DNA from: Zhengitettix transpicula
Lineage: Eukaryota; Arthropoda; Insecta; Orthoptera; Tetrigidae
DNA length: 64,000 bases
Direction of reading: 5' to 3'
NCBI GenBank assembly: GCA_037074705.1
Contig: CM073593.1
Coordinates: 65,203,501-65,267,500 of the forward strand
The position numbers were made by a program, and so were the translations under genes. Positions 26,901-33,658 of the stretch are shown here, one piece after another. Under the pieces are notes generated by a model. That model ran no database searches and had not been told where the DNA came from. It saw only the letters and a program-made list of their open reading frames with translations. How positions within the stretch are numbered: position 1 is the stretch's first letter; the number at the start of each line of letters is the position of its first letter.

Positions 26901-28028
26901 AAATTGCCGCTAGACATAGCGAGACACGAAATTCCTACTTGCAACATAAGCAAGTCAAGTGGTCAAGCTCGGGTACTGAAAACATGTAAATTAATAGTAT
27001 GGGATGAATGTACTATGGCTCACAAGAAATCTCTCGAGGCCCTTGACAACACTATGAAAGACCTTAAAGGAAATAAGAACATCATGGGAGGGACTCTCGT
27101 ACTCCTCTGTGGAGACTTTCGTCAAACTCTGCCCATCATCCCAAACGCAACACCAGCTGATCAAATCCACGCATGTTTAAAACAGTCCTTTTTGTGGAGA
27201 CATATGCAAAAGTTAACGTTACATCAAAATATGAGAGTGCAGTTCGGAGATGACGCAGCACAGGCTTTTTCAAAAAAACTTTTAGAGATGGGAGAAGGTA
27301 GGTTACCCCTAGACTATTCAGGTAATCTAAAATTCTCAACCGACTTTTGTAATCTGGTGTCGTCCATCTCAGACCTAATAAAGGCGGTCTATCCGGCAGT
27401 TCAACAAAACTATCAAAACTTGAATTGGTTGCGAGAAAGAGCCATTCTCGCTCCTAAAAACGACGATGTCCACGAAATAAACAATGAAATACTTACCATG
27501 TTACCAGGCATCGTATCAGAGTACAACTCTATTGATACAGTAATAGATACCGACGAGGCAGTTAATTTCCCACCAGAGTTCCTAAACTCACTGGATCCAC
27601 CTGGTTTACCACCCCATAGGCTCTTACTGAAAGAAGGTTCACCGATTATTTTACTACGGAATCTCGACCCTCCAAAACTCTGCAACGGCACAAGACTGTG
27701 TGTTAAGAAGATGCTTGAAAATGTAATCGAAGCTACTATATTAACAGGAAAGGGAGAGGGGGAAATAGTATTTATCCCACGGATACCATTAATTCCAACA
27801 GATTTGCCATTTAACTTTAAGAGATTGCAATTTCCAGTAAGACTTGCATTCTCAATTACAATCAATAAGTCGCAAGGACAATCAATTAAGCTCTGCGGAG
27901 TAAATTTGACATCACCATGCTTCTCCCACGGTCAACTATATGTAGCTTGCTCAAGAGTCGGATCACCTAAGAATTTATTCATTCATGCTCCAGGAAACGA
28001 AACTAAAAACATAGTCTACAGTTTCTAA
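20904..28028 (+). CDS. Helitron Rep/helicase transposase with giant N-terminal STPR-like repeat array
   Basis: A single intronless frame of 2374 codons encoding the rolling-circle replication initiator and helicase of a Helitron. Residues 1-56 are basic (PPRKRK near the start, NLS-like). Residues 57-976 are 40 tandem 23-residue repeats. A Cys motif follows (C1024, C1027, C1040-C1041), then the Helitron_like_N region. The Rep nuclease has the HUH-type PHSH motif with H1457 and H1459, and the paired tyrosines Y1597 and Y1601 in KYVCKYINK. The C-terminal Pif1/RecD-like SF1 helicase has Walker A GGTGKT (1954-1959), Walker B WDE (D2034-E2035), GDFRQ (2070-2074), NKSQGQS (2321-2327) and YVACSR (2346-2351). 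No endonuclease or OTU domain follows, which fits canonical Helitrons rather than Helentrons. Without the array the protein is about 1450 residues, ordinary for the family. All key residues are present and there is no stop, suggesting recent activity. The Met at 20904 is chosen because it gives the basic start and an A-rich context. Confidence 0.96.
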   Translation: MPPRKRKAIGQIQITAKNIKKKRAHESPEDRITRLRILRQRAAETRLSEPLHQRQTRLRDQKIRATTFRSSETEQQRESRLQDLRKRATTSRSSETEQQRETRLQDQKKRTTTSRSSETEHQRKTRLQDLRKRTTTSRSLETDQQRETRLQDQKKRTSTSISSETDQQRETRLQDQKKRTTTSRSSETEHQRKTRLQDLRKRTTTSRSLETDQQRETRLQDQKKRTTTSRSSETGQQRKTRLQDLRKRTTTSRSLETDQQRETRLQDQKKRTSTSRSSETDQQRETRLQDQKKRTTTSRSSETDQQRETRLQDQKKRTTTSRSSETEHQRETRLQDQKKRTTTSRSSETDQQRNTRLQDLRKRTTTSRSLETDQQRETRLQDQKKRTTTSRSSETGHQRETRLQDQKKRTSTSRSSETDQQRETRLQDQKKRTTTSRSSETDQQRKTRLQDLRKRTTTSRSLETDQQRETRLQDQKKRTSTSRSSETDQQRETRLQDQKKRTTTSRSSETEHQRKTRLQDLRKRTTTSRSLETDQQRETRLQDQKKRTSTSISSETDQQRETRLQDQKKRTTTSRSSETEHQRKTRLQDLRKRTTTSRSLETDQQRETRLQDQKKRTTTSRSSETGQQRKTRLQDLRKRTTTSRSLETDQQRETRLQDQKKRTSTSRSSETDQQRETRLQDQKKRTTTSRSSETDQQRETRLQDQKKRTTTSRSSETEHQRETRLQDQKKRTTTSRSSETDQQRNTRLQDLRKRTTTSRSLETDQQRETRLQDQKKRTTTSRSSETGHQRETRLQDQKKRTSTSRSSETDQQRETRLQDQKKRTTTSRSSETDQQRKTRLQDLRKRTTTSRSLETDQQRETRLQDQKKRTSTSRSSETDQQRETRLQDQKKRTTTSRSSETEHQRKTRLQDLRKRTTTSRSLETDQQRETRLQDQKKRTTTSRSSETGHQRETRLQDLRKRTTTSRSSETEQQRKTRLQNLRVSTTRSRTAHHFTLKLEAFHYDPLKDYTHHPTVTIGKMQTVCTYCHAKKFKSETAGICCKNGKVKLSNLETPPHELLTYTVGNTAESKHFLTNIRKYNSSFQITSFGATSVVENPGFATTFTVQGQIYHKAGSLLPLSDQQSKFLQIYFIGNDETETNQRCGYISGTRRHIVSSLQTMFHEHNDLIKTFKTALEHMPTDEYKVVIRADRRPAGEHERRFNTPEGHEIAVVMSADGFDRRDIIIQRRGHSLQRISETHRFYDSLQYPVIFPRGEEGYHFNLRLVNPRTGQPTTKKVSAMLFYAYRLMVRDAQPNHILNCRHLFHQFVVDMYAKIETERLLYIRLNQRKLRVEEYIHLRDAITNDGDIENIGSLVILPSTFTGSPRHMHEYTQDAMTYVKTYGRPDLFITFTCNPTWLEIKEILTNGQLPSDRHDLIARVFKLKQLKLMDVITKGHVFGIPRCWMYTIEWQKRGLPHSHNLIWLKDKIHPSQIDDIISAELPDPTQDPDLSIVITSNMIHGPCGNLNRNCPCMKDGRCTKKYPRKFIKDTQTGSDGYPLYRRRSPEDGGFTAKLKIRKNTEIEIDNRWVVPYSPLLSRMFQAHINVEYCNSVKSIKYVCKYINKGSDMASFCITNDTTNDEVTQYHLGRYISSNEAVWRILGFPIHERYPTVVHLSVHLENGQRVYFTTQTAPKVIDQPPNTTLTAFFQLCQKDAFARTLLYPEIPRYYTWNSSRKVFSKRKLGQSVPGHDVHASNALGRVYTVHPNNAECFFLRMLLHYVRGPTSFAYLKTVNGELCESYRETCQKLGLLQTDQCWDDTMREAELISMPDQIRNLFAIILTMCSPSNPVTLWESYKEALCEDILRKVRRENPTLEISFGPDIFNMALIILENKCLAIANKTMQQLGMPQPLRSQEDVFHPDCVREKSYNVEQLTSYVLQNRPLLNEDQRKAYEIIMHNIFKENGGIIFLDASGGTGKTFLTNLILAEVRSRGQIALAIASSGIAATLMDGGRTVHSALKLPLDIARHEIPTCNISKSSGQARVLKTCKLIVWDECTMAHKKSLEALDNTMKDLKGNKNIMGGTLVLLCGDFRQTLPIIPNATPADQIHACLKQSFLWRHMQKLTLHQNMRVQFGDDAAQAFSKKLLEMGEGRLPLDYSGNLKFSTDFCNLVSSISDLIKAVYPAVQQNYQNLNWLRERAILAPKNDDVHEINNEILTMLPGIVSEYNSIDTVIDTDEAVNFPPEFLNSLDPPGLPPHRLLLKEGSPIILLRNLDPPKLCNGTRLCVKKMLENVIEATILTGKGEGEIVFIPRIPLIPTDLPFNFKRLQFPVRLAFSITINKSQGQSIKLCGVNLTSPCFSHGQLYVACSRVGSPKNLFIHAPGNETKNIVYSF
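21072..23831 (+). repeat. 69-bp coding tandem repeat, 40 units, with a 1173-bp higher-order period
   Basis: Each 69-bp unit encodes 23 residues. Fixed positions in the unit are RLQD at 1-4, KR at 7-8, SRS at 12-14, ET at 16-17 and QR at 20-21; the variable sites are 5-6 (QK or LR), 10 (T or S), 15 (S or L) and 18-19 (DQ, EH, GQ, GH, EQ). Units 4-22 match units 21-39 in order and in synonymous variants. For example, the rare TCTATAA variant occurs at 21381 and 22554, and the ATCAACAG variant at about 21671 and 22844, both exactly 1173 bp (17 units) apart. The 23-residue period and the R/K-ET-QR layout resemble the STPR (score-and-three-amino-acid peptide) DNA-binding repeats known from silkworm FMBP-1, which has only four. 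The array is in frame throughout. Confidence 0.97.
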
Positions 28029-28178
28029 CACCTTCCACTTCAGAATTTATAAACAATGAAGACTAGCATTATACTATCCCACATGAGAGGGACTTCACAA
28101 GACGCAAATTGATGCTGCATCATCATAATGACATTTAAGGTAAGAAAACAAATATTAGCAATCACCAGTATATAAATT

Positions 28179-28184
28179 AATAAA
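28179..28184 (+). terminator. Candidate polyadenylation signal of the Helitron gene
   Basis: AATAAA lies about 150 bp after the stop codon at 28026-28028 and is the first such hexamer downstream. The call rests on the motif only, in AT-rich DNA. Confidence 0.35.
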
Positions 28185-28291
28185 AAGAACAATAGAGATT
28201 TTTTTACAAATATTTTAAATTTTAAATTATAATTCATTACGAAAGTTTGTTTCAAACCAATTTATATTAATAATTAAAATCAATAATAGTT

Positions 28292-29283
28292 TTAGTAAAA
28301 CGATTTTCTTTATATTACCTTAAAATCCGAATAAGATATATGTGTAATATTTAATTGCCAATCATATTCAATTTTGGAAGTTAATAATTTAACACAAATG
28401 TATATTAACAAAAATATTTTACAGTAAAATAGCCGTTCGCATCAAGCCACCTCAAATACCGCCCAGAATTCCAACTATCAGCCAAAGGAATCATAAAATG
28501 CTACAAACGTTATTGAAAGGTAAATTAAATTTTCATATAATTAAGACAAACAATTAAATGGTTTAAAATTTAGTAAAACCATCTTCTTTATATTTTCTTA
28601 AAATCCGAAAGAGAAATGTGTATATTATTTAATTGCCAATCATATTCAATTTTGATAGTTAATAATTTAACACAAATGGCTATTAACAAAAATATTTTAC
28701 AGTAAAATAGCCCTTCGCATCAAGCCACCTCAAATATCGCCCAGAATTCCAACTATCAGCCAAAGGAATCATAAAATGCTACAAACGTTATTGAAAGGTA
28801 AATTAAAATTTTCATATAATTAAGACAAACAATTAAATGGTTTAAAATTTAGTAAAACCATCTTCTTTATATTTTCTTAAAATCCGAAAGAGAAATGTGT
28901 ATATTATTTAATTGCCAATCATATTCAATTTTGATAGTTAATAATTTAACACAAATGTCTATTAACAAAAATATTTTACAGTAAAATAGCCCTTCGCATC
29001 AAGCCACCTCAAATACCGCCCAGAATTCCAACTATCAGCCAAAGGAATCATAAAATGTTACAAACGTTATTGAAAGGTACAACATAAAATCTTTCCACAA
29101 TTTCCTTAAAAAAAATTGGATTAAATACGACAAAAATTATTTGATTTGAACTTTACTAAATTATTATGTTTTTACTATTTTCATTACCGCGTACGAAATG
29201 CGTATATTAATTATGTGCCAATTATAATCAATTTTGTAAGTAATTAATTAAACAAAATTAACATAATTATAATTTTTACAGAC
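28292..29283 (+). repeat. Three 278-279-bp tandem repeats with a fourth decayed partial copy
   Basis: Copies begin at 28292, 28570 and 28849 and differ at only a few positions. The third diverges after about 29080. A truncated and much more diverged copy can be followed from about 29149 to 29283, ending at TTTTTACAG. Each full copy contains an ATTTTACAG, a 95-nt module and a GAAAGGTA (modules at 28425-28519, 28703-28797 and 28982-29076). That is the arrangement of an exon between an AG acceptor and a GT donor. The module is open in one frame and reads RIKPPQI(P/S)PRIPTIS. The repeat lies in the 3' arm of the Helitron. Confidence 0.9.
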
Positions 29284-29639
29284 ATTATAATTTTTTTCAG
29301 GTATAAGAATTAAATTATTCATTGCACTTGAATTTAATCTACTCACCAGCCGGTAACTTTTATACCTTGGAGAATTATGTTTAGAAACTGTTGTGGAGCA
29401 CCGACAGCCGACTCTCTGGAATAAGCTGAATTTAGTAGGTTTATTTCGTTACGGAGTGTTTGGACTCATTTCCTCTGCTCTGATTCTATACATTAATTTT
29501 TTCATACGTACAGTTTTTTTTTCGTTAGTAACGATTTATTCATTTTTCTCCCGTTCCACTTTTTTAATTATGTTACGTTATAGTTTAGGGAACAACTGAT
29601 AATATCAGTAACCATTAAATCTGTGACAATCCTCGAGAT

Positions 29640-29865
29640 TAAGAAGCGCGATGCCGGAAGAATGAAAGAACAATGATGAGACGCCCTGACGCAATTTAGA
29701 ATCGACACCGCCCTTAGACGATCGCGGGACAAAAACAAAGTCGATTTCAAAGGGTTAAGTGGTTTTAGTGAGTAAGAGTCTCACACTACCTGAGAGGTGC
29801 GGACCCCTGTCAGGTGTCCATGAAGGATTTCCACTGTTATCCCTCTTAAAAAAAAAAAAAAAAAA
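29640..29865 (+). mobile_element. 3' tail of a poly(A) retroposon (LINE or SINE fragment)
   Basis: A GC-balanced segment ends in 18 consecutive A (29848-29865). A short open stretch just upstream reads RRSRDKNKVDFKGLSGFSE and then stops, which could be the C-terminus of a LINE ORF2 followed by a 3' UTR. No target duplication was found and the 5' boundary is arbitrary. Assignment to a retroposon family is not possible from this much sequence. Confidence 0.35.
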
Positions 29866-30499
29866 TTAATATCTTTTATGGTTTTATTATCGCTATAGTG
29901 CAGATCACCACAAGTATCCGCTCTTAAACTAATTATGTCTGGGAGCAATACCTGTGAATTAAATTAGACACTCAAGCACCTTGGTAGTAGGCCAGTAATC
30001 ACATCTATATTATTACCACATTGAGTATTATATTTTATTTTGAACTATATATGTTTCAATAAAATACATATTTATATAATTATGAAAATATAAACAATTT
30101 ATTAATATATATTTTTATAACCTGTTGTTTTACTTCAATTTCCTATAAATTGCTATGAATAATTAAAATTTTAATTTCATTATTGATATTTTTATCAACA
30201 ATTTCCTATTGCCCTGTATCCTTCTTTAAAACTTCATTTTCCTTTTCAATTCCTACAATTTTTGAAAGTATGACCTGCCTTATTTTTCAACTTTTAAGTT
30301 GCCAATAGTATTATTCATTTGTTTATAGTGCCGCAGTTATGAACACTCTTAAAATTCCAGCAATTTTATTGCTTCTCTTAAGTCTACCTAAAGCTGTATC
30401 GACAAGTCTACAGTCTCACAAATCACCTAAATAAATTAAAAATTTTACCCTATCGTCAGTATTAATTCACTCTCAATATTTTGGCTGATTTTTTTTAAT

Positions 30500-30900
30500 C
30501 TCTTATTATACCGGGAGTATTTTTAACTATTTTAATTTACCCTCAGTATTTCCGATTTAATTAAGATACTCAATGTAATTTTGTTTGTTTTACCCAACTG
30601 CAATTCTTTTATACATTGTCAAGTACCGGAAGTACAATTGACTGTTTAAACATACGGGAGGTACTTTTCGAATTATTACGATACCGGAATTAAAATTACT
30701 TTTCCTCAGTCAAGGTTCCATAACTATAATCATTCTATTAGGGTACCACTAATAATCTTCGATTTCTTGAGCTACAGAAAGTAACTCTTCCTTTAACAAA
30801 TATATGTCTATTTTATTGAAGGTACCCCAATAATTTTATATTTTCTTGCGTGCTCCCACAGTTTTGACTATCTTAAGCTACCCGGTGTATTTTTCAATGA
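30500..30900. repeat. Degenerate short repeats around TACCGGGAGTA-like words
   Basis: Variants of a TACC-GGAGTA-TTTTT phrase recur irregularly, near 30508, 30537, 30620, 30651, 30679, 30740, 30820 and 30877. Spacing is uneven (about 30-80 bp) and copies are poor. It is a weakly supported decayed minisatellite inside the Helitron 3' arm. Confidence 0.35.
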
Positions 30901-31189
30901 CGTCGAGATTGTTTTACGATTTTATATATACAACGTATACATTCCATATTGTTAGAGGACTAAAGAAATTTTGCAACCTCTCAAAACGTCTTCCCTCCAA
31001 TAACATACACAGAGTCATAATTCCGGTTATCCTTAAATTAATATTCCGTCATCATCCATTACCCAGGGGCGTAAAAAGCAAATGGACAAAATTTTGACGC
31101 TGTTGAAGTCGGTTAAATCACAGCTAGACCTACAAATTAAATTTAAATTCAGAATTATAGATATAAACACCCGGCACCCAGATATCTAA

Positions 31190-31253
31190 TCTTCAAATAA
31201 ATAAAATTTACTCTGTGTGATAAGTACACGGGCAACGCCGGGCACCCAGCTAG
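31190..31253 (+). mobile_element. Possible 64-bp micro-Helitron (5' end fused to 3' end)
   Basis: TC at 31190-31191 opens a Helitron-like 5' terminus (TCTTCAAATAAATAAAATTT). Within 64 bp comes the full 3' terminus with CGGGCAACGCCGGGCACC and CTAG at 31250-31253. The flanks are A (31189) and T (31254), the Helitron A^T target. It may be an internal-deletion derivative, or just the 5' part of the next element with a displaced 3' end. Confidence 0.4.
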
Positions 31254-31265
31254 TCTTATAAATAA

Positions 31266-31332
31266 AAGAGAGTGTATGTATGTTTGTTTGTATGTTTGTT
31301 TGTATGTTTGTTTGTATGTATATTTGTATGTT
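31266..31332. repeat. TGTTTGTATGTT-type microsatellite at the Helitron 5' end
   Basis: A run of about five 12-bp TGTATGTTTGTT units lies just inside the 5' terminus of copy A. The equivalent place in copy B carries a (TA)n run instead (33682-33700), so subterminal microsatellites differ between copies. Confidence 0.85.
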
Positions 31333-31337
31333 CGTTA

Positions 31338-32180
31338 TACAAATCTACACCGGTAGAGCAAATTTCACCAAATTTCGTACACGTGTTCTTTACGACCAGG
31401 AAACAAACACTGTCGGGGTGAGACATGTCTACCACCCCCAGAAGCGGGGATGCACGGGGGTTGAAATATTTAAACATGCTAAAACAGCCGCTATTTTAGT
31501 CGGATAATAATTTTTAGGGGACCAATATATTTATGGTGTTTCTACCGATGTTTTCTGAATATAATTTTCATCCCCTACACCCTGGGAAAAGGGCACCCTT
31601 AGGGTTTAGGGTGGAGAATACAAATCTATACCGGTGGATCAAATTTCACCAAATTTCGTACACGTGTTCTTTGCGACCAGGAAAACAACACTGTCGGGGT
31701 GAGACGCGTCTACCACCCCCTGAAGCGGGGGTGGACGGAGGTGGAAATATTTGAACATGCTAAAACAGTCGATATTTCAGTCGGATAAATATTTGTAGAG
31801 GTCAAAGATATTTATAGTCTTTCCACTAATGATATCTGAATATAATTTTCAACCTCTACACCCTGGGGAAAGAGCACCCCTAGCGTTAGAGGGGGAGAAT
31901 ACAAATCTACACCGATGGAGCAAATTTCACCAAATTTGGTACACGGGTTCTTTGCGACCAGGAAACAAACACTGTCGTGGTGAGACGCGTCTACCACCCC
32001 CAGAAGCGGGGGTGGACGGGGATTGATATATTTAAACATGCTAAAACAGTCTATATTTCAGTCGGATAAATATTTTTAGGGGTCACAGATATTAATAGTG
32101 TTTCTACCGACTGTTAGGGTGAGACGCGTCTACCACCCCCAGAAGCGGGTCGGGATTATCAGTAGAGCACTTTTAGGTGT
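31338..32180 (+). repeat. 281-bp tandem repeats inside Helitron copy A
   Basis: The phrase TACAAATCTACACCGGTAGA (with substitutions) begins at 31338, 31619 and 31900, giving a period of exactly 281 bp twice. Each unit carries a TTCACCAAATTTCGTACACG phrase, a GCGACCAGGAAACAAACACT phrase, a CTACCACCCCCAGAAGCGGG phrase and a CTACCGATGTT phrase. Related but more diverged blocks continue to the 3' end of the element. Confidence 0.9.
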
Positions 32181-32440
32181 TGGGTGGAGGAACGCTGCAA
32201 TAAAATAACGCGAATACAACCGAGATTGTAGTCAAATCCAAGGTTATGGATGTCATCCAGTTCAATTATAGCACCAAATTGCCCGTTTAGCCCCAAGGGG
32301 CGGGAGTGGATGGGATGGAAATTTTCTAACATGTGAAATCATCGATATTAGCGTGGAATAAATAAATGCCGGGACCATTGACGTTGATAGTATTTCTACC
32401 GATGTTGTTTGTAGGCATGATAGGGTTGGGGCTGGAGGGG

Positions 32441-32986
32441 ATTTCCTTGAAAATAACGGGAAAACAACCGAGATTCGAGTCAAATCGAAGGTCATGGATG
32501 TCCCTGAACTTATTTATGACAATCTGGACAACGCGCGGGTATCGGCCGGGTTGGGATGAGTTACCGGCTGTTTTTTGCGTCGATTAAATATATTTCGGGA
32601 TGAATTAGATTAATAAAATTTCCCTACATGTTCTCTGTGTATAATTTCAACCCCTTTCGGACTCATAAGGGTGCACCCTTAAGGGTGGGCGTGTAGTAGC
32701 ATTATATAAAAAGAAACCAGGAACTATCGGGATTGTCACTGAGTTTAATTAATTTCCTTGAAAATAACGGGAAAACAACCGAGATTCGAGTCAAATCGAA
32801 GGTAATGGATGTCGCTGAATTTATTTATGACAATCTGGACAACGCGCGGGTATCGGCTGGGTTGGGATGAGTTGACCGGCTGTTTTTTCGTCAATTAAAT
32901 ATATTTCGGGATGAATTAGATTAATAAAATTTCCCTACATGTTCTCTGTGTATAATTTCAACCCTTTTCGGACTCGGAAGGGTGCA
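32441..32986 (+). repeat. 311-bp-spaced duplication inside Helitron copy A
   Basis: A block of about 235 bp starting ATTTCCTTGAAAATAACGGG at 32441 recurs at 32752 with few changes, including GGACAACGCGCGGGTATCGG and TTCTCTGTGTATAATTTCAA. It is a second internal amplification, distinct in unit length from the 281-bp repeats. Confidence 0.85.
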
Positions 32987-33658
32987 CCCTTAGGGGTTGG
33001 CGTGGAAGTAGCATTAGATAAAAATAAACCAGATACTATCAGGATTGTCACTGAGTTTAATTATGACATTAAACTTGACCGTTTAAGTCCCCGAAGCGGG
33101 AGTGGTCGGGGGTGTAAAATTTCAAACATGTTAAACGGTCGATATTTGCGATAATTATTTCCTGGGGTTAATTACTTTGAAAGTATTTATACCGATGTTG
33201 TTTGTGTATAATTTAACCCCTGTGAGGGGAGCAAGCTTAGGGGTGGCGTGGAGGTACGTTAAGTAAAATCCCGCAAAAACAACCGAGATTCGAATCAATT
33301 CCGAGACTATGAATGTCGCTGAATCTAATTGTGACAACCCTGGGGGGGTAACGCGACGGGTTTGGGAGGTGTTGGGCGGGGGAATAAATTTTCAGACAAT
33401 GTAATCGGCCGATTTTTGCGTGGAATACATTCTTTTTCATTATCGCATATTTGTGGGGGTGGTCATCTTCTAACATGTAAAAATGGCCGATATATTTAGT
33501 CAATGACTTCATCCGCCTTCGGCATGGGAGGTGAGCACATTTAGGGATAGGGTTCGAGGAGCTTTACATAAAAATAGCGCAAAAGTAACCAAAATTGGAG
33601 TCTTATGGATGGTTATAGATAAATGACATCTCGGGCAACGCCGGGCACCCAGCTAGTA

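Larger units (their letters stand above)
20809..31189 (+). mobile_element. Autonomous Helitron (minimum extent, 5' end not located)
   Basis: A rolling-circle transposon whose coding core is the Rep/helicase gene. The proposed 3' end is CTAA at 31186-31189 followed by T, preceded by ACCCGGCACCCAG. That fits the Helitron CTRR-T rule and is a diverged form of the 3' end shared by the three Helitron ends downstream. CTAG at 31253 is the alternative end. No convincing TC 5' end was found upstream, so the element may extend back into the G-poor array (16-20.5 kb), which would make it a giant element. The arm between gene and 3' end holds 279-bp tandem repeats, a retroposon tail and degenerate short repeats near 30.5-30.9 kb. 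That the gene belongs with this 3' end is inferred from proximity and orientation. Confidence 0.5.
31254..33656 (+). mobile_element. Non-autonomous Helitron, copy A
   Basis: It starts TCTTATAAATAAAAGAGAG at 31254, immediately after the CTAG of the preceding end, and finishes with the GC-rich 3' terminus at 33632-33656 (CTAG at 33653-33656) followed by T. The final 26 bases plus T-flank are identical to those at 31229-31254 and 36763-36788. The 2.4-kb interior is non-coding. It holds a 12-bp microsatellite, three 281-bp repeats and a second duplicated block. Short open frames inside it are repeat by-products. Confidence 0.8.

Noticed and set aside
20904..28028. Helentron assignment for the transposase
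   Set aside because: No apurinic-type endonuclease or OTU domain after the helicase, and nearby ends are TC...CTAG rather than Helentron type.
16200..29283. CRISPR-like array reading of the tandem repeats
   Set aside because: Units are contiguous and long, with no short palindromic repeat and unique spacers, and the window is eukaryotic.
31280..32495. Several 65-77-codon frames with similar peptides
   Set aside because: Shadows of the 281-bp Helitron repeats, present on both strands; not coding.
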